Of a DNA stretch of 40,204 bases, positions 1 to 7,735 are shown piece after piece. Made by a program: the position numbers and the translations under genes. The notes beneath the pieces are model-generated. The model worked only from the letters and a program-made list of their open reading frames with translations. It searched no databases and was not told where the DNA came from. How positions within the stretch are numbered: the stretch's first letter is position 1; each line of letters begins with the position of its first letter. This DNA is from Solobacterium sp. (GTDB lineage: Bacteria; Bacillota_I; Bacilli_A; Erysipelotrichales; Erysipelotrichaceae), in the NCBI GenBank assembly GCA_024696355.1, contig JAILGV010000070.1, forward strand, positions 1-40,204. The letters are read 5' to 3'.

Positions 1-430
1 AGCGGTGTCCTGTTTTCAATGTCTTCATTCTTCAAATAACGGTCAAAGAAGGATACATGAACTTCGTTAAGGGCATTCATTGCCGTTTCCGGATCAGCTT
101 TTCCTACGGAAGAAGGCTTGCCGGAAAGGAATTTCATGTCAGTGAAACCGAGATGCTTCATGTCTTTGAAAACTATGAAATGGACCGGTCTGTCATGGTA
201 CAGACGGCTTCTGGTCACGACATTGAAGTTTCCTTTGTTGATGTATCCTCCCCAGGAGCTTTTGCCGGTTGAGAGCGTGAAATATCCATCATATCCGCTG
301 TCTTTTCCTTATTGAATGCCGGGTTATGTTGTAATTTCCGGAACTCCAAGTCCTCTCTGATCACTTCCGCAGCCGCTTCTGCATAAGTCTTACTTATTTT
401 TTCTGTCAAACCAGGTGTGACAAAACGTTA
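1..430 (-). pseudogene. Decayed fragment of a dienelactone hydrolase/PAF-acetylhydrolase-like protein (runs off the left edge)
   Basis: The minus strand from about 308 to 1 encodes, without a stop, a hydrolase-like C-terminal region containing SSWGGYINKGNFNVV, HFIVFKDMKHLGFTDMKFL and NEVHVSFFDRYLKN. It resembles the C-terminal part of alpha/beta hydrolases of the dienelactone hydrolase/platelet-activating-factor acetylhydrolase type, where the His of the HLGFTD segment would be catalytic. An in-frame stop (TAA at 311-309) precedes it. The upstream coding-like stretch (about 430-305, with TYAEAAAEVIREDLEF) lies in another frame, so one base appears to be lost near the A-rich run at 302-310. 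No start codon or ribosome site and no N-terminal two thirds are present, because a tRNA terminator lies directly upstream. I read it as a broken gene remnant; a sequencing error at the A run would remove the frameshift but not the missing N-terminus. Confidence 0.6.
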
Positions 431-468
431 AAAAATGCCGGTCCGGCAATACCAGATCGGCATTTTTT
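430..468 (-). terminator. Rho-independent terminator after tRNA-Lys
   Basis: AAAAATGCCG (431-440) and CGGCATTTTT (458-467) form a hairpin with A/T runs on both sides. It lies 9 bases beyond the CCA end of the minus-strand tRNA gene, so it probably ends that transcript; the symmetry makes it potentially bidirectional. Confidence 0.8.
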
Positions 469-476
469 CAGCTTAA

Positions 477-552
477 TGGTGGTTCCTTAGGGATTCGAAC
501 CCTAGACCCACTGATTAAGAGTCAGTTGCTCTGCCAGCTGAGCTAAGGAACC
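477..552 (-). tRNA. tRNA-Lys (anticodon CTT)
   Basis: The 76-base minus-strand gene folds as a full cloverleaf. The acceptor stem GGTTCCT (552-546) pairs with AGGAACC, the T loop is GGTTCGAATCC, and the anticodon loop is CTCTTAA, with CTT reading the AAG codon. The 3' CCA is encoded (479-477) after discriminator A. Confidence 0.95.
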
Positions 553-678
553 ATTTTTAGTGCCTAGTTATAATAGCGCAGAGTTCGGGTTAATGCAAGC
601 AAAAAAGAAGAAAAAAAAGAAAATTTATCCGTACCCTCTGAGAGATACTGTGTTTCTTCTGAAACTTTGCAGATTCAA

Positions 679-687
679 TGATATAAT
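679..687 (+). promoter_or_regulatory. Extended -10 promoter of apeB
   Basis: TGATATAAT is an extended -10 element (TGn plus a perfect TATAAT at 682-687). It sits 27 bases before the apeB start. No good -35 is visible at 16-18 bases, which is common for extended -10 promoters. Confidence 0.65.
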
Positions 688-714
688 CCCTCATATCCAA
701 AGGAGGATTTCTCC

Positions 715-2019
715 ATGTACGAGAATATCAATGAAGAACTGCTCGACTTTCTGGAACAGTCTCCGACCTGCTTCCACGTCATTGCCAATATCCGGAAAGC
801 ACTGAAGGATGCCGGATATGAGGAACTGACGGAAGGCCGGGTATGGAACCTGCAGGAAGGCGGAAAATACTTTGCGGTGAGAAATGAGTCATCCGTCATT
901 GCCTTCCGCATTCCCAGAAAAGACTTCACCGGCTTTATGATCGCTGCCAGCCACAGTGACAGCCCTTCCTTCAAAATCAAGACAAATCCCGAAATCGCAC
1001 GGGAAGGCTATGTCAAGCTGAATGTCGAACGCTACGGGGGAATGCTGATGGCACCGTGGTTCGACCGTCCCCTTTCCGCTGCCGGACGCATTATCGTGCA
1101 GGAAGACGGTGTATTCAAAACAAAGCTGGTCAATGTTGACAGAGATCTTCTGATGATCCCGAATCTGGCGATCCATATGGACAGAACAGCCAATGAAGGC
1201 CATAAATACAACGCCCAGACAGACATGGAACCTATCATTGCCCAGGGTGAAGCCGGTCAGTTTATGAAGACGATTGCCGAAGCCTGCGGCGTAAAGGAGG
1301 AAGACATCCTTGCCCATGATCTGTTCCTGTATGCCAGAGGCAGAGGAACAGTCTGGGGCATCAACCGGGAATTCATCTCTGCCGGCCATCTTGATGACCT
1401 GCAGTGCAGCTTTGCCGACCTGAAGGCATTCATTGATTCCGAGAGCACGGACAGTGTTCCGGTTCTTGCCGTCTTTGACAACGAGGAAGTCGGAAGCGGC
1501 ACCAAACAGGGCGCCAACTCAACCTTCCTCGAAGACGTTCTTTCCCGCATCGGAGACGGCTGCGGAAAAAGCGCCGAGCAGATGAAGGCTGCCGCTGCCA
1601 GCAGCTTCATGGTCAGTGCCGACAACGCCCATGCCGTACATCCCAACTATGCCGACAAGGCCGATCCGGTCAACAGGCCGCAGATGAACAAGGGTATTGT
1701 CATCAAGTACAATGCAAATCAGAAGTATACGACCGATGCGGTCAGTGCGGCTGTATTTACGCAGATCTGCGCATCCGCAGGCATCCCCGTGCAGGACTTC
1801 ACAAACCGTTCCGATATGCCCGGGGGAAGCACGCTCGGCAATATTTCCAACTCTCATATTTCACTGAACACCGTAGATATCGGACTTGCCCAGCTGGCAA
1901 TGCACTCCCCTTATGAGACTGCCGGCACAAAGGATACCGCATATCTTGCCGAAGCAGTCAGAAAGTTCTTCTCCGTCTCGTTCCGTGACGAAGGTCAGGG
2001 AATGTGGTCCCTGAAATAA
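715..2019 (+). CDS. apeB: M18 family aminopeptidase
   Basis: This is a 434-residue cytosolic metallo-aminopeptidase that removes N-terminal residues, in this family often acidic or neutral ones, during peptide turnover. Family landmarks are all present: ASHSDSPSFKIK around residues 78-89 with metal ligands H80 and probably D82, FDNEEVGSGTKQG with the catalytic and metal-binding acidic pair, SADNAHAVHPNY, and the C-terminal SDMPGGSTLGNISNSHIS plus VDIGLAQLAMHS. Length matches bacterial ApeB proteins and there is no signal peptide. The start is set by AAAGGAGG at 699-706, 8 bases upstream. It has its own extended -10 promoter and appears monocistronic, because the trpS T-box promoter begins directly after its stop. 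Confidence 0.95.
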   Translation: MYENINEELLDFLEQSPTCFHVIANIRKALKDAGYEELTEGRVWNLQEGGKYFAVRNESSVIAFRIPRKDFTGFMIAASHSDSPSFKIKTNPEIAREGYVKLNVERYGGMLMAPWFDRPLSAAGRIIVQEDGVFKTKLVNVDRDLLMIPNLAIHMDRTANEGHKYNAQTDMEPIIAQGEAGQFMKTIAEACGVKEEDILAHDLFLYARGRGTVWGINREFISAGHLDDLQCSFADLKAFIDSESTDSVPVLAVFDNEEVGSGTKQGANSTFLEDVLSRIGDGCGKSAEQMKAAAASSFMVSADNAHAVHPNYADKADPVNRPQMNKGIVIKYNANQKYTTDAVSAAVFTQICASAGIPVQDFTNRSDMPGGSTLGNISNSHISLNTVDIGLAQLAMHSPYETAGTKDTAYLAEAVRKFFSVSFRDEGQGMWSLK

Positions 2020-2027
2020 AACGTTTG

Positions 2028-2056
2028 TTGTAAACAGCACGTATTTGCACTAAAAT
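2028..2056 (+). promoter_or_regulatory. Promoter of the trpS T-box leader
   Basis: TTGTAA (2028-2033) and TAAAAT (2051-2056) are separated by 17 bases and lie just upstream of the structured T-box leader. Confidence 0.55.
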
Positions 2057-2064
2057 AAAGTAAA

Positions 2065-2283
2065 TGCACAGATCAGGTGCGAAGCACATGGAATTCAGTG
2101 CCGCCAGAGAGGCAGGACGGTGGAAACTGCCGGCATGAAAATGTGTGATGGAGCCTGGGAGCGTTCTTCGCAAGAAGCGGCCGGTCCGTTATCCCTGAAA
2201 GAGATCCATATCCATGGATAAGCTGGGTGGCACCGCGCATATTGTTCTCATGCGTCCCTTCATTTAGAAGAGACGCTTTTATT
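2065..2283 (+). promoter_or_regulatory. T-box riboswitch (tRNA-Trp-responsive) upstream of trpS
   Basis: The leader carries the T-box core CTGGGTGGCACCGCG (2223-2237), whose TGG bulge pairs with the CCA end of uncharged tRNA. A likely specifier codon TGG (Trp) lies at 2149-2151, followed by A, on the 3' side of Stem I after an AGAGA-type bulge (about 2105-2110). A terminator hairpin follows, GCGTC (2252-2256) with GACGC (2272-2276) and then a T run. Established mechanism: uncharged tRNA-Trp stabilises the antiterminator and allows trpS expression. The specifier is inferred from position and from the downstream gene. Confidence 0.92.
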
Positions 2284-2303
2284 TATAACAGGAGGAAAGA
2301 CAG

Positions 2304-3299
2304 ATGAAACGCATGTTAAGCGGCATCAAGCCGACAGGACAGCTCCACCTCGGAAACTATATCGGAGCACTGAAGCACTTTGTGGAATATCAGGACGAAT
2401 ATGAAATGTTCGCATTTATTGCCAACCTGCACTGCATTACCGTTCCGCAGGACCCGAAGGAACTGCAGACAAACCTGCGGGACTGCGTCGCCCTTTATCT
2501 GGCCTGCGGACTGGACCCGAAGAAGGCAACCATTTTCCTGCAGACAGACGTCATGGAACATGCGCAGCTCGGCTATATCATGTGCTGCCATACCTATCTC
2601 GGTGAACTGAACCGCATGACGCAGTTCAAGGACAAGCAGGCCAACGGAGAGCAGAACCTGACGGGCGGTCTGTATACCTATCCGGCACTGATGGCCGCAG
2701 ACATTGTTCTGTATGATGCGGATTACGTGCCTGTCGGAGAAGATCAGAAACAGCACGTCGAACTGACCAGGGATGTCGCCATCCGCATGAACAACCGCTA
2801 CGGTGAACTGTTCCGGGTGCCCGAGCCCCTGATCGCAAAAGTCGGCGCAAGAATCATGTCCCTGAGCGACCCGAACAAAAAGATGTCCAAATCAGACGAA
2901 AGCAACAAAGGATGCATCTACCTGCTCGACGATCTGAAGGCAGCCAGAAAGAAGGTCATGGGTGCCGTCACCGACTCCGTCGGAAAAGTTCACTACGATC
3001 CCGTCAATCAGCCGGGCATCTCCAATCTGATGCAGATCCTGAGCTCCCTGACAAATGACAGGCCGTTCGATGAGATCGAAGCAGAATTCGAAGGAAAAGG
3101 CTACGGTGACTTCAAGCGCGCAGTCGCCGATGCGGTATGTGCAAAGCTTGAGGAGATCCAGAACCGCTACAGGGAAATCCTGGCATCCGATCTGATCGAA
3201 ACAACACTGGCAGACGGTGCAGCGAAGGCATCCGCAGTCGCCTCAGCCAAGCTTGCCAAAGTGCAGAAAGCGATCGGCATGGAGATTATCACCAGATAA
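2304..3299 (+). CDS. trpS: Tryptophanyl-tRNA synthetase
   Basis: This 331-residue class I aminoacyl-tRNA synthetase charges tRNA-Trp with tryptophan using ATP. The HIGH-type signature is TGQLHLGN (residues 11-18), and the KMSKS loop is exact at residues 193-197 within NKKMSKSDES. LYTYPALMAADIVLY and VPVGEDQKQHVELTRD are typical of bacterial TrpS. Length is normal. The start is supported by AGGAGG 9 bases upstream of ATG. Expression is controlled by the T-box leader, and a hairpin terminator follows the stop immediately, so the gene is a single-gene unit. Confidence 0.98.
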   Translation: MKRMLSGIKPTGQLHLGNYIGALKHFVEYQDEYEMFAFIANLHCITVPQDPKELQTNLRDCVALYLACGLDPKKATIFLQTDVMEHAQLGYIMCCHTYLGELNRMTQFKDKQANGEQNLTGGLYTYPALMAADIVLYDADYVPVGEDQKQHVELTRDVAIRMNNRYGELFRVPEPLIAKVGARIMSLSDPNKKMSKSDESNKGCIYLLDDLKAARKKVMGAVTDSVGKVHYDPVNQPGISNLMQILSSLTNDRPFDEIEAEFEGKGYGDFKRAVADAVCAKLEEIQNRYREILASDLIETTLADGAAKASAVASAKLAKVQKAIGMEIITR

Positions 3300-3323
3300 A
3301 GAAGGCAATGCCTTCTTTTTTAT
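3298..3323 (+). terminator. trpS terminator
   Basis: AAAGAAGG (3298-3305) pairs with CCTTCTTT (3311-3318) around a 5-base loop and runs into a T tract. It overlaps the last bases of the trpS stop codon. Confidence 0.85.
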
Positions 3324-3441
3324 GAAAATTATTGAAATATTTTCAGAAAAATTCTCTATTATTCTCTGAATATTTTACATTCCGTGCTCTCAAACAACTG
3401 TACTTGTATTAATATATTCTTTGTTGATAAGGAGAAAACAC

Positions 3442-4788
3442 ATGAACGAATATGTTGAACGGGTCATAGCTGAAACAAAAGCAAAGAATCCCAACGAACC
3501 GGAATTTCACCAGACAGTCACGGAAGTTCTCACTTCCCTCGAAAATGTGATCGCCGCCCATCCTGAATATGAACAGGCAGCGCTTCTGGAAAGAATCGTC
3601 GAACCGGAAAGAATTATCCAGTTCCGTGTCGTTTGGGTGGATGACAGCGGAAAAACACAGGTCAACAAAGGCTACCGTGTACAGTTCAACGGCGCAATCG
3701 GCCCGTACAAGGGAGGCCTCAGATTCCACAAATCAGTGAACCTTTCCATTCTGAAGTTCCTCGGCTTTGAACAGGTCTTCAAAAACAGCCTGACCACGCT
3801 GCCGATCGGCGGCGGCAAAGGCGGAAGTGATTTCGATCCCCACGGGAAGAGCGATGCCGAAGTCATGCGTTTCTGCCAGGCATTCATGACCGAACTGTAC
3901 CGCCATATCGGCATTAACACAGACGTCCCTGCCGGCGACATCGGTGTCGGCGGAAGAGAGATCGGCTATATGTTCGGTCAGTACAGAAGGATCCGCGACG
4001 CTTACGAAAACGGCGTTCTGACAGGCAAGGGCCTGACATACGGCGGCTCCCTGATCCGTCCGGAAGCGACAGGTTACGGCGGAATCTACTATGCCCAGCA
4101 GGTATTCGCTCATGAGAATGATTCAATCGAAGGAAAGACATTCGTTCTTTCCGGATACGGAAATGTTGCATGGGGTGCCGCAAAGAAGATCGCCGAACTC
4201 GGCGGCAAGGCAGTTACCCTTTCCGGACACAACGGATACATCTATGATCCCGACGGAATCACGACCGAGGAAAAGCTGAACTACCTGCTTGAGATGCGTG
4301 CATCCAGAAACGCAAATATCAAAATGTATGCAGATAAATTCGGTGTTGAGTTCCATGAAGGCGAAAAACCGTGGGGCGTCAGGGGCGATGTCTATCTGCC
4401 GTGCGCAACACAGAACGAAGTCGGCATGGATGAGGCTGAGCTGATCGTGGCTTCCGGTGCGAAGTACTACTTCGAGCTTGCCAACATGCCCACCACAAAC
4501 GATGCCATTGCCTATATGCAGGCAAACGGCGTCATCATCGGTCCGGCCAAGGCAGCCAATGCCGGCGGCGTTGCCGTATCCGCACTCGAAATGAGCCAGA
4601 ACAGCATGCGCTACGGATGGACAGCCGAAGAAGTCGATGCAAAGCTTAAGACCATCATGAAGGATATTCATGATTCCAGTGCAAAAGCCGCAGCCGAATA
4701 CGGACTGGGATATGACCTGGTCAAAGGTGCCAATATTGCCGGCTTCCTGAAAGTTGCCCAGGCTATGATGGCACAGGGTCTGATTTAA
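3442..4788 (+). CDS. gdhA: NAD(P)-dependent glutamate dehydrogenase (hexameric type)
   Basis: The 448-residue protein interconverts 2-oxoglutarate plus ammonium and glutamate, linking nitrogen assimilation to carbon metabolism in the cytosol. PIGGGKGGSDFDP holds the catalytic Lys (K126), and NTDVPAGDIGVGGREIGYMF holds the catalytic Asp (D166). Both are offset by one from the clostridial enzyme numbering K125/D165. The C-terminal Rossmann domain contains VLSGYGNVAWGAAKK. Length and motifs match the 450-residue hexameric family; coenzyme preference cannot be decided by eye. An upstream in-frame TTG at 3421 is rejected because AAGGAG at 3429-3434 is correctly spaced for ATG 3442. A strong terminator follows. 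Confidence 0.95.
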   Translation: MNEYVERVIAETKAKNPNEPEFHQTVTEVLTSLENVIAAHPEYEQAALLERIVEPERIIQFRVVWVDDSGKTQVNKGYRVQFNGAIGPYKGGLRFHKSVNLSILKFLGFEQVFKNSLTTLPIGGGKGGSDFDPHGKSDAEVMRFCQAFMTELYRHIGINTDVPAGDIGVGGREIGYMFGQYRRIRDAYENGVLTGKGLTYGGSLIRPEATGYGGIYYAQQVFAHENDSIEGKTFVLSGYGNVAWGAAKKIAELGGKAVTLSGHNGYIYDPDGITTEEKLNYLLEMRASRNANIKMYADKFGVEFHEGEKPWGVRGDVYLPCATQNEVGMDEAELIVASGAKYYFELANMPTTNDAIAYMQANGVIIGPAKAANAGGVAVSALEMSQNSMRYGWTAEEVDAKLKTIMKDIHDSSAKAAAEYGLGYDLVKGANIAGFLKVAQAMMAQGLI

Positions 4789-4803
4789 CAACACGAAGTT
4801 TTT

Positions 4804-4841
4804 AAAAAATGCCGGGTTCTCAGGAATCCGGCATTTTATTT
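4804..4841. terminator. Bidirectional terminator between gdhA and the convergent membrane-protein gene
   Basis: AAAATGCCGG (4806-4815) pairs with CCGGCATTTT (4828-4837), with A runs before and T runs after, so it can end transcripts from both sides. The stop codon of the minus-strand gene (4838-4836) lies inside the 3' arm. Confidence 0.85.
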
Positions 4842-5135
4842 TCTGAACTTTCTGACAATGGTGAGAATCAGGAACACTGCCGCAAACAGTATCAGCAGGC
4901 AGATGACAAACGAAATAATATCAAAATGAAGTGAGCGGCTGTTCGTGCCGTCCGGTGTCATGGCGTAGATATACACTGCCCTGAGGCCGAAACCCGTGTC
5001 CATAATCAGCTCTCCGCCGTAGACGGTATATTTCAGCGGCATCAGTGCCCCGCTGAACCAGGCAGCCAGATTCACGAGCATTCCGGCAATTGTCAGACCG
5101 AGTGCGGTCAGAAACGAAATCAATGCGACTGACAT
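4836..5135 (-). CDS. Small two-helix membrane protein of unknown function
   Basis: I do not recognise this 99-residue protein. It has a hydrophobic segment at about residues 3-30 and another at about 74-94 ending in the basic tail RKFRK. Between them is a polar loop of about 45 residues (LKYTVYGGELIMDTGFGLRAV and following), giving a two-pass membrane protein. It is likely real: GGAGG lies 8 bases before ATG, a plausible promoter precedes it, and its stop sits in a good terminator. It is monocistronic between gdhA and tRNA-Gln. No function is inferred. Confidence 0.65.
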   Translation of the reverse strand: MSVALISFLTALGLTIAGMLVNLAAWFSGALMPLKYTVYGGELIMDTGFGLRAVYIYAMTPDGTNSRSLHFDIISFVICLLILFAAVFLILTIVRKFRK

Positions 5136-5158
5136 GATGCAGCCCTCCTGCTGTTTTC

Positions 5159-5187
5159 AGTATACCGAACGGTGAACGGGATGAACA
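5159..5187 (-). promoter_or_regulatory. Possible promoter of the small membrane-protein gene
   Basis: On the minus strand TGTTCA (5187-5182) and TATACT (5164-5159) are separated by 17 bases. The predicted start of transcription lies just before the ribosome site. The -35 is weak. Confidence 0.4.
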
Positions 5188-5189
5188 GA

Positions 5190-5221
5190 CAAAAAAACTG
5201 CCGCAGAAGATTCTGCCGCAG
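5190..5221 (-). terminator. Probable terminator after tRNA-Gln
   Basis: On the minus strand two 10-base arms (5220-5211 and 5208-5199) pair with one mismatch and are followed by seven T (5197-5191). It lies directly downstream of the tRNA gene. Confidence 0.65.
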
Positions 5222-5227
5222 AATTCA

Positions 5228-5302
5228 TGGCTGGGGTGGCGAGATTCGAACTCACGCATGAGGGAGTCAAAGTCCCCTGCCTTACCGCTTGGCTACACCC
5301 CA
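5228..5302 (-). tRNA. tRNA-Gln (anticodon TTG)
   Basis: This 75-base minus-strand cloverleaf has acceptor stem TGGGGTG (5302-5296) pairing with CACCCCA, anticodon loop CTTTGAC with TTG (CAA codon), T loop GTTCGAATC, discriminator G and encoded CCA (5230-5228). The U1-A72 end pair is typical of bacterial tRNA-Gln. Confidence 0.95.
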
Positions 5303-5344
5303 AGTCGCTTACTATTGTATATCAAAACAACTCTGCTGCCCACA

Positions 5345-5371
5345 TAAAATGACGTGCCGTGCACGTCATTT
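5345..5371 (-). terminator. Terminator after nrdI
   Basis: ATGACGTGC (5349-5357) and GCACGTCAT (5361-5369) form a 9-bp stem around a 3-base loop, and on the minus strand it exits into TTTTATG. It starts 4 bases after the nrdI stop and probably ends the nfeD-floA-small gene-nrdI unit. Confidence 0.7.
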
Positions 5372-5374
5372 CAT

Positions 5375-5728
5375 TTACTTCAGTTCTGCCTTTACGGCCG
5401 CCAGTGATGCGTCGTCACCGTTGTCCTCAAATCTGACAATGATTTCAGCACCGTATTTTTCTGCCAGTCTGTCTGCTGCGCCGCAGAACGTATCGGCATG
5501 GCGCCGGGAATTTCCGCTGACTGCCGCCTTCTTCATATGCCCCGCATTCTTTTCGAGGAATTTTTCAACAGCAGGAGGAATGATGCCGGCACCGTCCGTA
5601 TAGGTAATCAGAATATAATCTTCACCGACTGTCTCTGTTCCGTCATTGATCTTCAGAACATCCTCAGCCCCGAGTCTTCTGACAAAGTCCTCCACTTTGC
5701 CCATTCTCGATGCATATACAACTTTCAT
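5375..5728 (-). CDS. nrdI: NrdI-like flavodoxin-type protein
   Basis: The 117-residue protein resembles NrdI, the FMN protein that supplies oxidant to the Mn cofactor of class Ib ribonucleotide reductase (NrdF). It begins with a flavodoxin-like beta strand (MKVVYASRMGKVEDFVRRLG), has an ITYTDGAGIIPPAVEKFLE segment, and the family-like VSGNSRRHADTFCGAADRL followed by IIVRFEDNGDDASL. The start at 5728 has only a weak AAGAAGAAA ribosome site. It lies 26 bases after a small gene downstream of floA, so it is probably the last gene of that operon. No nrdE or nrdF is in the window, which is unusual, so a general flavodoxin-like role cannot be excluded. Confidence 0.75.
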   Translation of the reverse strand: MKVVYASRMGKVEDFVRRLGAEDVLKINDGTETVGEDYILITYTDGAGIIPPAVEKFLEKNAGHMKKAAVSGNSRRHADTFCGAADRLAEKYGAEIIVRFEDNGDDASLAAVKAELK

Positions 5729-5754
5729 TTTTATTTCTTCTTTACGTTCCTGAT

Positions 5755-6048
5755 TCAGCCTCTGCGTCTGCGCCGGTGCCGGTATGCCCGGGGACTGCCG
5801 AGAATCTCCGACATCACCACCGCACTCTGCAGATCGGTCATGAGCGGACTGAATGCATCCTGGGAATCGGGCTTGACCGCCGCTTTTTTCTCCTGTCTGA
5901 CTGCCTGCACAGGGGCTTTTGTTTCTTTTTTTACGGCGTGTTTCTGCGGTTCTTCCGCGTTTGGATCACGCCCTGCATGATATGCCGACGCTGAATATCC
6001 GGGGAAAAGAAATGAGTTCAGCATGGCAAGGCTCAGTTTACTTTTCAT
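5755..6048 (-). CDS. Small basic-tailed protein translationally coupled to floA
   Basis: I do not recognise this 97-residue protein by function. It has a short hydrophobic N-terminus ([17 protein letters not shown]), a charged Lys/Glu-rich middle, a hydrophobic patch ([20 protein letters not shown]) and an arginine/histidine-rich end (YRHRRRRRG). Its ATG at 6048 overlaps the end of floA by 11 bases, reusing the last codons, so translation is probably coupled; there is only a weak AAAGG site inside floA. Position suggests an accessory of the flotillin, perhaps a membrane-surface or nucleic-acid-binding partner. This is inference from neighbourhood only. Confidence 0.6.
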   Translation of the reverse strand: MKSKLSLAMLNSFLFPGYSASAYHAGRDPNAEEPQKHAVKKETKAPVQAVRQEKKAAVKPDSQDAFSPLMTDLQSAVVMSEILGSPRAYRHRRRRRG

Positions 6049-7009
6049 TTTTTACCTTTGCGGGAGCACGCTCGGCAATCTGGCTGCGCATTCTTGTATC
6101 AGCCTGGATATTCTGCATGTCATAGTAATCCATGATGCCCAGCTTTCCCTCACGCAGCGCCTGCGCCAGGGCACGGGGAACTTCAGCCTCTGCCTGCACA
6201 ACCTCGGCACGCATTTCCTGTTCCTTTGCGACAGCCATGGCACGACGTTCCTCGGCCTTAGCCTGTGCGATATTCTTGTCGGCTTCAGCCTGCAGACTCT
6301 GCAGGTTGGCACCGACGTTTCTTCCGACGTCGATATCCGCGATATCGATGGAAAGAATTTCATAGGCTGTTCCGGAGTCAAGGCCCTTGGAGAGAACGAG
6401 CTTCGAAATATCATCCGGATTCTCCAGAACCTCCTTGTGACTGTTGGAGGAACCGACGGTTGTGACAATGCCTTCACCGATTCTTGCCAGAATCGTTGCT
6501 TCACCGGCACCGCCGACCAGACGGTCAAGATTTGTTCTGACTGTGACTCTGGCCCTGACGAGCAGTTCGATGCCGTCCTTGGCAACCGCGGAAATCACGG
6601 GTGTCTCAATAACCTTCGGATTGACGCTCATCTTGACGGCTTCAAGCACTTCACGTCCGGCAAGGTCAATCGCCGCAGCACGCTCAAACGTCAGGTTGAT
6701 GCCTGCTCTTTCGGAAGCGATCAGGGCATCAACGACACCGTTGACGTCGCCGCCGGCCAGATGATGCGCCTCAAGTTCGTTGGCCGTCAGCGTCAGTCCC
6801 GCCTTCGTTGCCTTGATCAGAGGAAGAACGATCGTTGCCGGTCTGACTCTTCTCAGCTTCATTCCGATCAGCGAGAAAATGCCGATCCTGACACCGGAGG
6901 CCATAGCCGAAATCCAGAGACCCACCGGAATGATGCTGAACAGAAGTGATACCAGAATGATGACAATTACAATGGCCGAAAGCGGTCCGAAAATCTCAAG
7001 TATATTCAT
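6038..7009 (-). CDS. floA: Flotillin-like protein FloA
   Basis: The 323-residue SPFH protein organises functional membrane microdomains in Firmicutes. An N-terminal membrane hairpin/helix spans about residues 4-40 ([20 protein letters not shown]). The SPFH/band-7 domain includes [19 protein letters not shown] and [21 protein letters not shown], and a coiled-coil C-terminus is rich in Ala/Glu/Lys ([20 protein letters not shown]). Length and the order NfeD then FloA match the yqeZ-yqfA arrangement of Bacillus. AGGAGG sits 10 bases before ATG, and the gap to nfeD is 15 bases. It is the central gene of the nfeD-floA-small gene-nrdI operon. Confidence 0.95.
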   Translation of the reverse strand: MNILEIFGPLSAIVIVIILVSLLFSIIPVGLWISAMASGVRIGIFSLIGMKLRRVRPATIVLPLIKATKAGLTLTANELEAHHLAGGDVNGVVDALIASERAGINLTFERAAAIDLAGREVLEAVKMSVNPKVIETPVISAVAKDGIELLVRARVTVRTNLDRLVGGAGEATILARIGEGIVTTVGSSNSHKEVLENPDDISKLVLSKGLDSGTAYEILSIDIADIDVGRNVGANLQSLQAEADKNIAQAKAEERRAMAVAKEQEMRAEVVQAEAEVPRALAQALREGKLGIMDYYDMQNIQADTRMRSQIAERAPAKVKNEK

Positions 7010-7024
7010 TTCATTTCCTCCTGA

Positions 7025-7507
7025 TTAAATCTTTTCCTTTACGGTCAGGGATGAATTCTTCATCCCCGTCACAATCACGGCAGTTCCTTTCAGAATGAAC
7101 GGTCCCTCCGAAACAACGTCGATTGTTTTCCCGGCGGCTGACATCTTTCCTGCCGGACGCAGATCGGTAACCGCAACGCCTTCCGTTCCGATCATATCCG
7201 CTTTGTTGTCCGTGGAAATATAGCCGTCTGCCGTGTCCATGCTGCTGTGCAGGACAAGCGGTGATTTAATCATCCCGCTGGACAGCATCTTAAGCATTAC
7301 GAATGCAAAGACACCGAGCAGAATGATCATCAGTGCAGTCAGGCGCATTGCCTGATACACTGAACTGCTGCACAGGACAACCCCGGCAGTCAGTGAACAG
7401 ACTCCCAGAATGCCCGGTGCGCCGAATCCGGGCATCAGTATTTCAAGTGCGATAAATACAAATGATAAAATCAGAAAAATAATTCCCAGCAGCTGCAATC
7501 CTCCCAT
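7025..7507 (-). CDS. NfeD-like membrane protein (short form)
   Basis: This 160-residue NfeD family protein is the usual partner of flotillin-like SPFH proteins. It has transmembrane segments at about residues 5-24, 29-50 and 54-76, then a soluble beta-rich (OB-fold-like) C-terminal domain from about residue 100 (GTEGVAVTDLRPAGKMSAAG). It lacks the protease domain of long NfeD proteins. AGGAGG precedes ATG by 8 bases. It is first in the operon with floA; the 5' leader contains a small hairpin. Confidence 0.85.
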   Translation of the reverse strand: MGGLQLLGIIFLILSFVFIALEILMPGFGAPGILGVCSLTAGVVLCSSSVYQAMRLTALMIILLGVFAFVMLKMLSSGMIKSPLVLHSSMDTADGYISTDNKADMIGTEGVAVTDLRPAGKMSAAGKTIDVVSEGPFILKGTAVIVTGMKNSSLTVKEKI

Positions 7508-7526
7508 ATAAAACCTCCTGATTCAG

Positions 7527-7549
7527 ACCCGGACGACTGAAATCCGGGT
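7527..7549 (-). other. Leader hairpin before nfeD
   Basis: ACCCGGA and TCCGGGT arms (7 bp, 9-base loop) lie directly upstream of the nfeD ribosome site on the minus strand. There is no T run, so it is not a terminator. The rest of the 7550-7676 gap shows no gene or convincing promoter. Confidence 0.4.
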
Positions 7550-7674
7550 ACCGTAAAACCCGCGGCACGGGAAACATATGAATTAAAACGGATGATATCT
7601 GTATGACCTCTGTTAGAAAAATAATAGCAGATTTTTCCCTGTATTTCCTTATTTATACTTTCTGCATCCCGGAA

Positions 7675-7712
7675 TATAAAAAGCAGGAAGGATCACTCAG
7701 TTTCCTTCCTGC
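7675..7712 (-). terminator. Terminator after the stomatin-like/small-protein pair
   Basis: GCAGGAAGG (7683-7691) and CCTTCCTGC (7704-7712) form a 9-bp stem. On the minus strand it is followed by TTTTTATA, ending transcription from 8027-8935 and 7736-8026. Confidence 0.85.
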
Positions 7713-7735
7713 CTGATTCAGCGGTATCCGCGTGC

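Noticed and set aside
2018-2031. AAACGTTT core after apeB as a cre site
   Set aside because: Only the core matches, it is at the end of a gene, and it overlaps a housekeeping T-box promoter where CcpA control is unlikely.
3421-3441. TTG start 7 codons upstream for gdhA
   Set aside because: The Shine-Dalgarno AAGGAG lies inside this extension and is spaced for ATG 3442.
6023-6949. 308-residue plus-strand frame opposite floA
   Set aside because: Antisense shadow of a confident gene; His/Cys/Gln-rich composition typical of reverse-frame translation.
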